A stretch of 64,000 bases of DNA, from assembly GCF_000732635.1 (NCBI RefSeq), contig NZ_JPMD01000015.1, positions 79,180 through 143,179 of the forward strand, read 5' to 3'. Below, piece by piece: positions 43,479-52,414 of this stretch. The notes beneath the pieces are model-generated. The model did no database searches. It worked only from the letters and a program-made list of their open reading frames with translations, and was not told the DNA's origin. The stretch is from Clostridium sulfidigenes (GTDB lineage: Bacteria > Bacillota > Clostridia > Clostridiales > Clostridiaceae). Every line of letters begins with the position of its first letter. The first letter of the stretch is position 1. A program made the position numbers and the translations under genes.

Positions 43479-44006
43479 ATGAAGAGATCATTTATATTTT
43501 GGATTGTATTTTTTTTAGTTATAACTAATATAGTATTCATTGGTACAACTATGTGGTACAAAACTAAGCTGGATAACCAAGAATTTAAAGTGTATTCATT
43601 TCAGGGAGAAAACACAGATATAAGAGTAACAGAAGGGTTAATTATTCTATTTCCTAACAGGCATATAGTTATTGGCGGCAATATACAGTATATAGGAAGC
43701 AAAGAAGAACAAATTAAATCATATTCTCAAAATATCTATTTAGATAAAGAAGGAGATAAATATTTAGTTTTATCAAAAGCAGTTTCAAATGGATGGGATA
43801 ATAAAGGAACATCTTTATCTGGTGAACTTTTGTTGAATAAAAGTATAGGAGAAATTAGTTCACAACAATTATTCAATGAAGAACAGTTGGGTATTATTAA
43901 GAATAATCTTTATTTCAATCTTCAATATTCAACAGTTGATGGAAAAATAGAAAATTCCATAATTATGCTAAATGTAGAAGAATTTAATATGAGGGAAAAT
44001 AAATAA
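43479..44006 (+). CDS. Membrane-anchored extracytoplasmic hypothetical protein
   Basis: A 175-residue protein. A single N-terminal helix 'FIFWIVFFLVITNIVFIGT' acts as signal anchor, and the remainder is a beta-rich external domain, e.g. 'ENTDIRVTEGLIILFPNRHI', 'VIGGNIQYIGSKEEQI'. No lipobox or sorting motif. Similar proteins are common in Clostridium without assigned role. ATG 43479 is preceded by GGAGG; the ATG at 43464 overlaps it. A 61-residue membrane protein follows 29 bp later and may be its partner. Confidence 0.65.
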   Translation: MKRSFIFWIVFFLVITNIVFIGTTMWYKTKLDNQEFKVYSFQGENTDIRVTEGLIILFPNRHIVIGGNIQYIGSKEEQIKSYSQNIYLDKEGDKYLVLSKAVSNGWDNKGTSLSGELLLNKSIGEISSQQLFNEEQLGIIKNNLYFNLQYSTVDGKIENSIIMLNVEEFNMRENK

Positions 44007-44035
44007 GTATTTTAAATTAAGAAAGGAGTCTATAG

Positions 44036-44221
44036 ATGGAGGTAGATAATAAAATAATAATAATTTCTATTATAAATGTTATTTTGATGTTTGTAATTTT
44101 AATAGCTATATATAAAGGCATAAAATGGTGTAAAAACTTTGTTAATAGAAATAAAGAAATAGATGAAAAGCTAAATATTATTTTAAAAAAGTTGAACAAT
44201 GAGGATAGCAACAGTATTTAA
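44036..44221 (+). CDS. Small single-pass membrane protein
   Basis: A 61-residue protein with one membrane helix 'IIIISIINVILMFVILIAIY' and a charged tail with a short coiled coil 'NKEIDEKLNIILKKLNNE'. RBS AAAGGAG is excellent and spacing is right, so it is likely genuine. Probably co-transcribed with the anchored protein upstream. No named family. Confidence 0.6.
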   Translation: MEVDNKIIIISIINVILMFVILIAIYKGIKWCKNFVNRNKEIDEKLNIILKKLNNEDSNSI

Positions 44222-44290
44222 TTTAGAATCGTAATTATTTATACACAGAAACAATGAAAATGTTTACTGTGGGCTTGGAGGAAATCTATA

Positions 44291-44980
44291 ATGAATATGA
44301 ACAACATTAAAGCTATTTTATTTGATTCGGGAAGAACCTTAAATGTACCTAGGACAGGGCATTGGTTTATTACACCTAACTTCTTTAATATTTTTAATGA
44401 CACAAGCTTTCAATATACAGAAGATCAATTAAGTGAAGCAATGAATAAAGCCTGTGATCATATTAGTAAAATATTATTAGTAAAAACAGAAGAAGATGAA
44501 TTTGCGATGTTCAAGGAGTTTTATGAAATAGTACTAAAAGAAATAAAGTATACGAGTATAAATGAGGAAATAATTAATTCTTTGGCAAGTGATAATGTAT
44601 ATAATGATGATAAATTTTATTTTTTTGATGATGTGAAACCTGGGCTACAAAGATTAAAAGATAAATATATTTTAGGGGTTGTCTCAGATACATGGCCATC
44701 CTTAGAAAGAGTATTTATTAATAAGAGTCTAAGAAAATATTTTTCTACATTTGTTATGTCATCAATTTATGGCTCCTATAAAGCTGAAAAGGTACTTTTT
44801 AAAATAGCTATTGAAGAAATCGGAGTAAAACCAGAGGAAGTAATTTTTATAGATGATAGTGAATCAAATCTTATTGCGGCAGAAGATTTTGGTATGATTC
44901 CAATTCTAATTGATAGATATGATAGGAATGATATTGAAAGTAAGTACCCTATAATTAAATCTTTAAATGATTTAAATTAG
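44291..44980 (+). CDS. HAD superfamily hydrolase with altered motif I
   Basis: A 229-residue HAD protein. Motif I is 'FDSGRTL': the nucleophile Asp12 is kept but the second Asp (acid/base) is replaced by Gly. Motif II is 'LGVVSDTWPS', motif III is Lys in 'SYKAEKVLFKIA', and motif IV is 'VIFIDDSESNLIAAEDFGM'. The cap spans about residues 18-105. Other HADs with DSG at motif I exist and can remain active or show slower dephosphorylation. Substrate unknown. RBS GGAGG. Confidence 0.8.
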   Translation: MNMNNIKAILFDSGRTLNVPRTGHWFITPNFFNIFNDTSFQYTEDQLSEAMNKACDHISKILLVKTEEDEFAMFKEFYEIVLKEIKYTSINEEIINSLASDNVYNDDKFYFFDDVKPGLQRLKDKYILGVVSDTWPSLERVFINKSLRKYFSTFVMSSIYGSYKAEKVLFKIAIEEIGVKPEEVIFIDDSESNLIAAEDFGMIPILIDRYDRNDIESKYPIIKSLNDLN

Positions 44981-45042
44981 TAGAGGGTTCTATGATTAAA
45001 CTAATGGCAAGGTAATATTTAACTATGGAATGGGGAACGAAG

Positions 45043-45690
45043 ATGAAGATATTAATAGGACAACCACTACATGAAAATGGGCTTAAGCAGATTAGTAATG
45101 AAATAATAAATAATAGAGAAGTTGATATTGTACTATATCCTGAAGGGTATTTAGCTAATGAAGAATTATTAAAGGATGTTTGTAACATTGCAAAAGAATA
45201 TAGAGTGATGATTATTACGTCTTATAGAATGAATAACAAAGATAGAGCAGTAATAATCAATAATCATGGAGAGAAAATATTAGAGAGAGCTAAAACACCA
45301 CCAGATGATAATGAGAAATTATATAATCCTTTAGTGGTTAATTATAATAAAATGAATATTGGTTATTTACTATGTATGGAAATTTTGAAAGGTGTTAGAG
45401 ATTTACAAAGAGTTAATGAAACTATAAACTTTATTGCTCATCCAATTGGTGTAGGAATGTTTAGTGATGAACAATTTCAACAGTGGATAACAGAGGCGAA
45501 AAATATTGCTAGAATCTATAAAACCATTGTAATTGGAACAAGTCATGCAGATGGTTCATATAGAAATTGTGGTATATCTATTCCTATTTCCTATTGCATA
45601 GATAGTAATGGAGAAGAAATATTTATATCTAAAGCTGATACTAGAACTCGAGTTGTTGATATAGATAGAAAAGAAGTTAAGACTTTTTAA
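45043..45690 (+). CDS. Carbon-nitrogen hydrolase (nitrilase) family protein
   Basis: A 215-residue protein of the nitrilase superfamily. The E-K-C triad is visible: Glu in 'IVLYPEGYLANEE', Lys in 'LERAKTPPDDNEK' and Cys in 'IGYLLCMEILKGV'. 'FIAHPIGVGMF' corresponds to the usual strand after the nucleophile. It should cleave a C-N bond in an amide or nitrile. It is shorter than typical members (about 260-300), so a loop or terminal part is reduced. ATG 45043 is preferred over ATG 45025 because GGGGA precedes it. Confidence 0.75.
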   Translation: MKILIGQPLHENGLKQISNEIINNREVDIVLYPEGYLANEELLKDVCNIAKEYRVMIITSYRMNNKDRAVIINNHGEKILERAKTPPDDNEKLYNPLVVNYNKMNIGYLLCMEILKGVRDLQRVNETINFIAHPIGVGMFSDEQFQQWITEAKNIARIYKTIVIGTSHADGSYRNCGISIPISYCIDSNGEEIFISKADTRTRVVDIDRKEVKTF

Positions 45691-45869
45691 TATGGACATT
45701 TTTAGTGTCTTTTATAGATGGTGATTTAACATTTAATTTTATAGGCAATGAAATTTTTAAGACTAGGATAATTGTTTTTGCAATTATTAGTCATTGTTTA
45801 ACTTGTACAAGTTTCTGTACTACAGTTGAAAATATACCTGAATGCAAGGAAGAAAATGGAGGGAAGTAT

Positions 45870-46631
45870 ATGGACGTTTCACATATTGTTAAAAGAATTA
45901 ATGAACTTTTTAATGTAACAAGTAAGGAAATCTTTTCTAATGAATCTGGGATCACATATCATGCAGGTAAAAAAGTTAAAAAATTAGGATACTGTGTTAA
46001 CCTAACCCTTGAAACTATAGAAGAAGCAAGAATTCATGGAGTTGATATGATGGTGACACACCACGATGCATGGGATGAAATATATGGATTAAAAGAGGCA
46101 TGCAGAGAGAAATTGGAAGAGTATGGTATAAGTCATTACTATAATCACTTGCCACTTGATGACTGTAACTTTGGAACAAATGATAGTCTGTTAAAAAAAT
46201 TGAATTTAGAAAATGTTAAAAGAACCCACCAATGGGAAGGATTATATTTTGGTAGAGTGGCAGAATATGATGAAGAAATTGAGTTTAATGAATTAGTAAA
46301 AAAAATTGAAAATCTACTTGAAGAACCAGTTAAGTCTTGGAAGTTTAATGACGAAAAAGTGAGGCGGGTAGGTTTAGTCTGTGGTAATGGAGGGCCAACA
46401 GATTGCCTTAAGGAAGCAGTTGAAAATAAGTGTGATGTATACATTACAGGTGAATGTAATTTGTATACCATTCAATATGCTCAGTTTAAAGGGATAAATC
46501 TTATTATCGGTAGTCATACTTTCACCGAGTTCTTTGGAATTCAAAGTTTAGCATTGAAATTGAATGAGAATATAAAAGAACTTGAAATAATGAGACTTAA
46601 TGAAGATCATTATGAAGCAAATATAAAATAA
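45870..46631 (+). CDS. Nif3-like dinuclear metal protein (GTP cyclohydrolase I type 2 family)
   Basis: A 253-residue Nif3/YqfO-type protein. Metal ligands are seen in 'DMMVTHHDAWDEI' (His-His-Asp) and later in 'IGSHTFTEFFGIQSLA' (His and Glu). 'RVGLVCGNGGPTDCLKEAVE' and 'DVYITGECNLYTIQYAQFKG' are typical Nif3 blocks. The family forms a hexameric ring with a di-metal site; the biochemical role is unsettled. The ATG at 45870 follows GGAGGG; a longer open frame back to 45705 has no RBS. The 180 bases before it show no other feature. Confidence 0.85.
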   Translation: MDVSHIVKRINELFNVTSKEIFSNESGITYHAGKKVKKLGYCVNLTLETIEEARIHGVDMMVTHHDAWDEIYGLKEACREKLEEYGISHYYNHLPLDDCNFGTNDSLLKKLNLENVKRTHQWEGLYFGRVAEYDEEIEFNELVKKIENLLEEPVKSWKFNDEKVRRVGLVCGNGGPTDCLKEAVENKCDVYITGECNLYTIQYAQFKGINLIIGSHTFTEFFGIQSLALKLNENIKELEIMRLNEDHYEANIK

Positions 46632-46673
46632 GTAGGGTGTACTACATTAGATGTGTAAAGGAGGTATAAATCT

Positions 46674-47201
46674 ATGTCAATTAGAACAAAAGTTATTGTT
46701 ATTGAGCCTTATAACGAAAAATGGAAGTTAGAATTTGAAAAAATAAGGGACATGCTAGATTCTTATATTGGAGATTTAGTTTTATCAATTGAACATGTTG
46801 GAAGTACTTCAGTGGAAGGGCTCTCTGCAAAACCTATCATCGATATAGATGTGGTTATGGATAGTTATGATAATTTCCCTGAAATAAAGAAGAGGTTAGA
46901 AGAAGCTGGATATCATCATGAAGGGAATTTAGGCATTGAAGATAGAGAGGCTTTTAGTTATGTGAAAAATAGATTTATGCCATATCACTTATATGTATGT
47001 CCTAAAGATGGTAAAGGATATTTAGAGCATATTGCATTAAGAAATCATCTTAGAACAAATAGAGATGCACGAGAGGATTATACAGCACTGAAAACAAAGC
47101 TAGCTAAAGAATATAGATACGATGCTGATACTTACTGCGAGAGAAAGACAAAATTTATTCAGAAAATCTTAAATAAGACACTATACTCTAATAAGTCTTA
47201 G
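46674..47201 (+). CDS. GrpB family protein (UPF0157, nucleotidyltransferase fold)
   Basis: A 175-residue GrpB-type protein. 'VIEPYNEKWKLEFEKIRDML', 'IEHVGSTSVEGLSAKPIIDI' (the GST-S-V-GL-AKPIID block with metal-ligand Asp), 'HLYVCPKDG' and 'HIALRNHLRTN' are diagnostic. The fold is that of minimal nucleotidyltransferases; the reaction is unknown, and in some genomes it is fused to CoaE. RBS AAAGGAGG. Two strong hairpins follow. Confidence 0.9.
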   Translation: MSIRTKVIVIEPYNEKWKLEFEKIRDMLDSYIGDLVLSIEHVGSTSVEGLSAKPIIDIDVVMDSYDNFPEIKKRLEEAGYHHEGNLGIEDREAFSYVKNRFMPYHLYVCPKDGKGYLEHIALRNHLRTNRDAREDYTALKTKLAKEYRYDADTYCERKTKFIQKILNKTLYSNKS

Positions 47202-47238
47202 AGTATATATGAAATGGCACTTTTTATCTGATGACTAC

Positions 47239-47335
47239 CAGCTCTAATACTCCCATCTCTTCAAAGTGGGAGTATTAGAGCTGCTACGTCCCTGGATAAC
47301 ATTTCTAAGTATCGAAAATACTGATACTTAGAAAT
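47239..47335. repeat. Paired perfect hairpins, candidate structured RNA or mobile-element end
   Basis: Hairpin 1: a 17-bp perfect stem, CAGCTCTAATACTCCCA (47239-47255) with its complement (47267-47283), loop TCTCTTCAAAG. Hairpin 2: a 13-bp perfect stem, ATTTCTAAGTATC (47301-47313) with GATACTTAGAAAT (47323-47335). They are linked by GCTACGTCCCTGGATAAC-like sequence of higher GC than its surroundings. Neither has a T-tract. They lie between convergent genes and may terminate both, but the GC-rich, precise structure hints at an independent element. Confidence 0.6.
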
Positions 47336-47388
47336 CTGTTTATATGTATTTCTTCAATTATTACATAGGTTTAAATAGAAAGATCTAA

Positions 47389-47808
47389 CTAATTTAATTC
47401 AGTGTTATCTTCATCCTTTTCTTCAGTATTAAATAAACCAGCATCTAAATATTCACTTCCAAAGGAATGCATCATTTCTAGAATTGGTATGATTTCTTTA
47501 CCAACTTCAGTTAAACTATATTCAACTTTAGGTGGGACTACAGGATATACTTTTCTAGATATAAGCTTATCTTCTTCTAAACTTCTCAATTGTGAAGTTA
47601 GCATTTTTTGAGTTACTTTAGGTAACCTCTTTTTAATATCACTAAATCTCAAGGTACCATAACTTAAGTACCATAAAATTAATAATTTCCATTTACCAGA
47701 TAGAAGATTTTGTACCACAACCATGGGGCACGTAGAGTACTTAGTTCATTGATTCCTCATATGACATTCTTCATGTCTAGGAAATATGCATAGCAAATTC
47801 TTATCCAT
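47389..47808 (-). pseudogene. HxlR family regulator gene with in-frame TGA
   Basis: From ATG 47808 the frame reads 'MDKNLLCIFPRHEECHMRNQ', then TGA (47746-47748), then 'TKYSTCPMVVVQNLLSGKWK' and a complete HxlR winged helix ('LRFSDIKKRLPKVTQKMLTS', 'KVYPVVPPKVEYSLTEVGKE') to 47389. HxlR proteins normally begin with such a Cys-containing N-terminus before 'CPxxxxxxLxxGKWK', so the stop interrupts one gene. Re-initiation at ATG 47724 could give a shortened 111-residue regulator lacking the redox Cys part. It is divergent from an aldehyde dehydrogenase gene with a palindrome between them. Confidence 0.75.
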
Positions 47809-47977
47809 TATATTCACCGTCCTAATAGTATATTTATTATATTATAGTATAAAAAATTAACTACATATAAAAAAGTCTATAACATACTCTGCATTATACC
47901 ATGAATTTTATATATGTTAAATTTTAAATCCACTATTTACATTATTATAAGATTTTCTACTATTATTTATTAATATA

Positions 47978-47999
47978 ATAGTATCATTTATGATACTAT
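47978..47999 (+). promoter_or_regulatory. Palindromic operator between HxlR gene and aldehyde dehydrogenase
   Basis: Perfect arms ATAGTATCAT (47978-47987) and ATGATACTAT (47990-47999) with two central T residues. ATAGTA/TACTAT half-sites resemble those of HxlR-family repressors such as YodB. Related ATAGTATA pieces occur at 47826-47855. It is the likely control site of the dehydrogenase gene; the rest of 47809-48129 is AT-rich. Confidence 0.65.
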
Positions 48000-48129
48000 G
48001 TCACAAAAAGTATAGTTAATGAGAATAAAGTGCCTACTTCCTAGAAAGATATTTTGTGATTATAATAAAATTAAATTAAGAGATAGAAAAAATCTAAATC
48101 ATTATAAGAGTGGACAAGGAGGATTTAAT

Positions 48130-49611
48130 ATGAATATAAAATTACAAGAAAAATATCAACTATATATTGATGGTCAATGGAGAGAGGCTTCTGATGGAGG
48201 CGTATTGAAAACTTACAATCCTGCTACCGGAGAATTCTTAGCTGAAATAGCAGATGCTACAGAAAAAGATGTAGATGATGCAGTTAAAGCAGCTGAAAGA
48301 GCTTTTATAACTTGGGGAAAAACAACAGTTGCTGAAAGAGCAGATGTGTTAAACAAAATTGCAGATGTCATTGATGACAATGCAGAGTATTTAGCTACTA
48401 TTGAAACTATGGATAACGGAAAACCAATTAGAGAAACTACAGGAGCTGATATACCTCTTGCAGCAGATCACTTTAGATATTTTGCTGGAGTTATTCGTTC
48501 AGATGAGGGTAGCTCAACAATGCTTGATGAAAATACTTTAAACATAATATTAAGAGAACCAATTGGGATTGTAGGACAAATAGTACCTTGGAACTTCCCA
48601 TTCTTAATGGCTGCATGGAAGCTTGCTCCAGTATTAGCAGCAGGGGATGTTTCAGTATTTAAACCATCAAGCACAACTTCATTAAGTGTACTTGAGCTTA
48701 TGAGATTAATAGAGAATATAGTTCCAAAGGGTGTAATTAATATAGTTACAGGCAGAGGCTCTAAAAGTGGAGAATATCTACAACATCATAAAGGCCTTAA
48801 TAAATTAGCCTTCACTGGATCAACAGAAGTAGGTAGAAAAATTGGACTTTCAGCAGCAGAAAATATCATTCCTGCAACTCTAGAACTTGGAGGGAAATCT
48901 GCTAATATATTCTTTAAAGATGCAGATTTAGATATAGCTCTAGAAGGACTTCAACTAGGAATTCTGTTTAATCAAGGACAAGTTTGCTCAGCAGGATCTA
49001 GAATTTTTGTACAAGAAGATTTTTATGATGAATTTATAGAAAAAGCAGTTAAAGCTTTTGAAAAGGTTAAGGTGGGTAACCCATTAGATAATAATACTCA
49101 AATGGGAGCACAAGTAAGTGAGGATCAACTTAATAAAATTCTTAGCTATGTAGAAATCGGTAAGAAAGAAGGAGCTAAAGTAGCTACAGGTGGAGAAAGA
49201 TACACTGAAGGCGATGCTGCTAATGGTTACTTCATGAAACCAACTCTACTTGTTGATGTTACTAATGACATGAGAGTTGCTAGAGAAGAAATCTTTGGAC
49301 CTGTAGGAGTTGTTATTAAATTCAAGACAATAGATGAAGTAATTGCCATGGCAAATGATAGCGAATACGGCTTAGGTGGAGGGGTATTTACTCGAGACAT
49401 AAATAAAGCTATACAAGTTGCTAGAGGTATTAGAACAGGACGTGTATGGGTAAATACTTATAATAGCTTCCCAGCTGGAGCACCATTTGGAGGATATAAG
49501 AACTCAGGAATAGGTAGAGAAACTCATAAATCTGTCCTAGATGCTTATACTCAAATGAAGAATATTATGGTTAATTTATCTGAAAAACCAAGTGGAATGT
49601 ATGTAAAATAG
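48130..49611 (+). CDS. NAD(P)-dependent aldehyde dehydrogenase
   Basis: A 493-residue aldehyde dehydrogenase. 'GQIVPWNFPFLMAAWKLAPV' binds the cofactor, 'FTGSTEVGRKIG' is the Rossmann loop, the general base Glu is in 'LELGGKSANI' (about residue 254), and the catalytic Cys is in 'NQGQVCSAGSR' (about 288). 'EEIFGPVGVVIKF' and 'GRVWVNTYNSFPAGAPFGGY' complete the family. It oxidises an aldehyde to the acid in the cytoplasm. ATG 48130 follows AAGGAGG; the longer frame from 48019 has no RBS. Divergent HxlR regulator and palindrome suggest aldehyde or electrophile induction. Confidence 0.95.
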   Translation: MNIKLQEKYQLYIDGQWREASDGGVLKTYNPATGEFLAEIADATEKDVDDAVKAAERAFITWGKTTVAERADVLNKIADVIDDNAEYLATIETMDNGKPIRETTGADIPLAADHFRYFAGVIRSDEGSSTMLDENTLNIILREPIGIVGQIVPWNFPFLMAAWKLAPVLAAGDVSVFKPSSTTSLSVLELMRLIENIVPKGVINIVTGRGSKSGEYLQHHKGLNKLAFTGSTEVGRKIGLSAAENIIPATLELGGKSANIFFKDADLDIALEGLQLGILFNQGQVCSAGSRIFVQEDFYDEFIEKAVKAFEKVKVGNPLDNNTQMGAQVSEDQLNKILSYVEIGKKEGAKVATGGERYTEGDAANGYFMKPTLLVDVTNDMRVAREEIFGPVGVVIKFKTIDEVIAMANDSEYGLGGGVFTRDINKAIQVARGIRTGRVWVNTYNSFPAGAPFGGYKNSGIGRETHKSVLDAYTQMKNIMVNLSEKPSGMYVK

Positions 49612-49628
49612 GTTTAATAAATATATTA

Positions 49629-49665
49629 AGAAGGCTATGGACTTTGGTTCATAGCCTTCTTTTAC
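49629..49665 (+). terminator. Terminator after aldehyde dehydrogenase
   Basis: Stem AAGAAGGCTATG (49629-49640) with CATAGCCTTCTT (49650-49661), loop GACTTTGGT, then TTTACCATTTTT. Confidence 0.85.
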
Positions 49666-49777
49666 CATTTTTCTCTTTATCCTAAGATAAAGTATGATAT
49701 AATACAAAAGATAAGATTTAGATTAATAAGTTAATAATACTTAATATAGATACTGTAGATAAGAGAGGAAGTAAAAG

Positions 49778-51973
49778 ATGGGAAAGATATTAGTACTAGC
49801 AGAGAAACCTTCAGTAGGTAGAGACTTAGCTAAGGTTTTAAAATGCAATCAGAGTAAGGGTGCATACATAGAGGGAAGTAAGTATGTGGTAACTTGGGCA
49901 CTAGGTCATTTAGTGGGACTACAAGATCCTGAGGACTATGATGCCAAATATAAAAAATGGAGTATGGAAACTTTGCCAATGATTCCAAAGCATATGAAAC
50001 TTACAGTTTTAAAAAAGACCCAAAAGCAGTTTTATGAAGTAAAAAAGCAAATGCTAAGAAATGATATAGATGAGATAGTTATTGCAACAGATGCAGGAAG
50101 AGAAGGAGAGTTAGTGGCACGTTGGACAATAGAAAAGGCTGGAGTAAAAAAACCACTAAAGAGATTATGGATTTCTTCTCAAACTGATAAGGCAATTTTA
50201 GATGGATTTAAAAATTTAAAACCAGGTAAAGATTATAATAATTTATATAAGGCAGCGGTGTGTAGAGCAGAGGCAGATTGGCTTGTAGGACTTAATGTTA
50301 CTCGCGCCCTTACTTGTAAATACAATGCTCAGCTTTCAGCAGGAAGAGTTCAATCTCCAACCTTAGCCATGATAGTTCAAAGGGAAGAAGATATTAAAAA
50401 CTTTATTCCTAAGGATTACTATACAATTACTGCCAAGGCTAAAGAATTTTCACTACAGTGGGTTGATAAGAATAATTATCAAAGCACTTTTAATGAGGAA
50501 GTAGCTAATAAAACCCTAGTTAAGGTTAGAGGTCAAGAAGCAAGTATTATAGATATAACTGAAAGCCTAAAGAAAAAGCCATCACCTGCTCTTTATGATT
50601 TAACAGAGCTTCAAAGAGATGCCAACAAAATTTGGGGATATTCTGCAAAGCAGACCCTTTCTATAATGCAAAGACTTTATGAAAATCATAAGATATTAAC
50701 TTATCCAAGAACGGATTCAAGATATATAACTACAGATATAGTAGCTACACTTCCAGAGAGATTAAGAGCTATATCTATAGGAGCATATAGAGCAGCAGCT
50801 ACAAATATCCTAAAAGGTAAGATTACTCCAAGCAAGAGTTTTGTAGATAATAGCAGGGTTTCAGATCACCATGCCATAATTCCTACAGAGGAAAGTCCTA
50901 ATATGTCTAACTTAAGTTCAGAGGAAAGAAATATTTATGATTTAGTAGTCAAGAGATTTTTAAGTGTTATGATGCCACCTTTTGAATATTTACAAACTAA
51001 TATAGTGACAGAAATAGCTGGAGAGAAGTTTGTAGCTAAAGGAAAAGTTATAAAATCTAAGGGATGGAAAGCACTATATGATAGAGAAGATATGGAGGAT
51101 TCTAGCGAAGAAGATGGCTTAAAGGATCAAGTACTTCCAAAGCTTAATATTGGAGATAAATTAAAGATAAACTCTGTAGATATAAATAAAGGTAAAACTA
51201 AGCCACCAGCAAGATTTAACGAGGGAACATTACTTTCAGCTATGGAAAATCCACATAAATATATTAATGTTTCAAAGGATGCAGCAAAGACCTTAAATGC
51301 AACTGGTGGATTAGGCACTGTAGCTACAAGAGCAGATATTATAGAAAAATTATTTAATTCATTTTATATAGAAAAAAGAGGTAAGGAAATAGTTCCAACA
51401 TCTAAGGGAAAACAACTTATAGAATTAGTTCCAAGTGACCTTAAGTCACCACTTTTAACAGCTAAGTGGGAAAGTCAGCTAGAGGATATTAGCAAAGGCA
51501 AGGAAGATGCCATGGACTTCATTGTAGAGATGAGAAGATATTCAAGAGCTCTAGTTGAAGATGTTAAAGTCAATGGTAATAAGTTTGTTCATGAAAATGT
51601 CACAGGTGCAAAATGCCCTAAGTGCGGAAAATACATGTTAGAGGTTAAGACTAAAACTGGAGTTATGAATGTGTGCCAAGATAGAGAATGTGGTCACAGA
51701 GAAGGTGTTAGTAGAACTACCAATGCTCGTTGTCCAGAATGTAAGAAAAAACTTACCCTTAAAGGACACGGAGAAGGTCAAATCTATGTATGTCCAGGGG
51801 CAAACTGTAACTTTAGAGAAAAGGCATCCCAATTTAATAAGAGATTCGAAAAAGGTGGAAAAGTTGATAAGAGGGATGTTAATAACTATATGAAGAAAAT
51901 GAAAAAAGAAGCAGAACAAGAAGCAGCTAATGATAATCCATTTGCAGCCCTTGGAGATCTATTCAAGAAGTAA
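49778..51973 (+). CDS. topB: DNA topoisomerase III
   Basis: A 731-residue type IA topoisomerase. The Toprim domain begins 'LVLAEKPSVGRDLAKVL' with acidic 'ATDAGREGEL', the active-site Tyr lies in 'ILTYPRTDSRYI' (about residue 310), and 'GLGTVATRADIIEKLF' is in domain IV. Two C-terminal four-Cys zinc motifs are seen ('CPKCGKYM...CQDRECG' and 'CPECKKKL...CPGANC'). It decatenates and relaxes DNA one strand at a time. Length and zinc tail match the Bacillus/Clostridium TopB group. RBS AGAGGAAG. The ywbE gene follows 12 bp later. Confidence 0.95.
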   Translation: MGKILVLAEKPSVGRDLAKVLKCNQSKGAYIEGSKYVVTWALGHLVGLQDPEDYDAKYKKWSMETLPMIPKHMKLTVLKKTQKQFYEVKKQMLRNDIDEIVIATDAGREGELVARWTIEKAGVKKPLKRLWISSQTDKAILDGFKNLKPGKDYNNLYKAAVCRAEADWLVGLNVTRALTCKYNAQLSAGRVQSPTLAMIVQREEDIKNFIPKDYYTITAKAKEFSLQWVDKNNYQSTFNEEVANKTLVKVRGQEASIIDITESLKKKPSPALYDLTELQRDANKIWGYSAKQTLSIMQRLYENHKILTYPRTDSRYITTDIVATLPERLRAISIGAYRAAATNILKGKITPSKSFVDNSRVSDHHAIIPTEESPNMSNLSSEERNIYDLVVKRFLSVMMPPFEYLQTNIVTEIAGEKFVAKGKVIKSKGWKALYDREDMEDSSEEDGLKDQVLPKLNIGDKLKINSVDINKGKTKPPARFNEGTLLSAMENPHKYINVSKDAAKTLNATGGLGTVATRADIIEKLFNSFYIEKRGKEIVPTSKGKQLIELVPSDLKSPLLTAKWESQLEDISKGKEDAMDFIVEMRRYSRALVEDVKVNGNKFVHENVTGAKCPKCGKYMLEVKTKTGVMNVCQDRECGHREGVSRTTNARCPECKKKLTLKGHGEGQIYVCPGANCNFREKASQFNKRFEKGGKVDKRDVNNYMKKMKKEAEQEAANDNPFAALGDLFKK

Positions 51974-51985
51974 GGAGAAATAACT

Positions 51986-52177
51986 ATGGATGGAACTAAA
52001 AGAGCAGATATAAAAATAGGCTCAAAGGTCTTAGTAGTAAAGAAGGAAGATCAACGCACAGGAAAATTGACAGAGGGAACAGTTACAAGGTTATTAACTA
52101 ATTCTTCAGTACATCCAAGAGGTATTAAGGTAATGCTTGAAGGTGGAGTAGTTGGTAGAGTTCAAAAAATTAGATAG
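51986..52177 (+). CDS. ywbE: YwbE family protein (DUF2196)
   Basis: A 63-residue protein of the DUF2196 family: 'RADIKIGSKVLVVKKEDQRT', 'LTEGTVTRLLTNSSVHPRGI' and 'GVVGRVQKI' cover nearly all of the family, probably a small beta barrel that may bind nucleic acid. Short spacing from topB and RBS AAGGAG suggest a topB-ywbE operon, closed by a strong terminator. Role unknown. Confidence 0.85.
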   Translation: MDGTKRADIKIGSKVLVVKKEDQRTGKLTEGTVTRLLTNSSVHPRGIKVMLEGGVVGRVQKIR

Positions 52178-52241
52178 AAATGCATTAGGATAGTCATCAA
52201 ATTTTTAATTTTTGAATATAATTATATTTTTAAAAGAAATT

Positions 52242-52290
52242 AAAACAGGTTTTAGATTTGTATTTATGAATCTAAAACCTGTTTTTTATA
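52242..52290 (+). terminator. Terminator of topB-ywbE operon
   Basis: Stem AAACAGGTTTTAGATT with AATCTAAAACCTGTTT around TGTATTTATG, then TTTTATAGG. About 16 paired bases. Confidence 0.9.
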
Positions 52291-52414
52291 GGAGAAAGTG
52301 AAATAAAATTTTTATTTCATCATTATAATAAATGTTGCTTTAAGATATAATTTTAAAGTACGATAATTATAGTGGTATGTAAATATATTATTATTTGCAA
52401 TAGGAAAAGAGGAT

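Noticed and set aside
46145..46471. A 108-codon open frame on the minus strand inside the Nif3-like gene
   Set aside because: It lies opposite conserved coding sequence, has no ribosome site and a Ser/Phe-rich composition typical of antisense shadows.
47746..47748. Selenocysteine codon in the HxlR gene
   Set aside because: There is no SECIS-like hairpin evident after the TGA, and HxlR proteins do not carry a Cys at this place, so a nonsense change is simpler.
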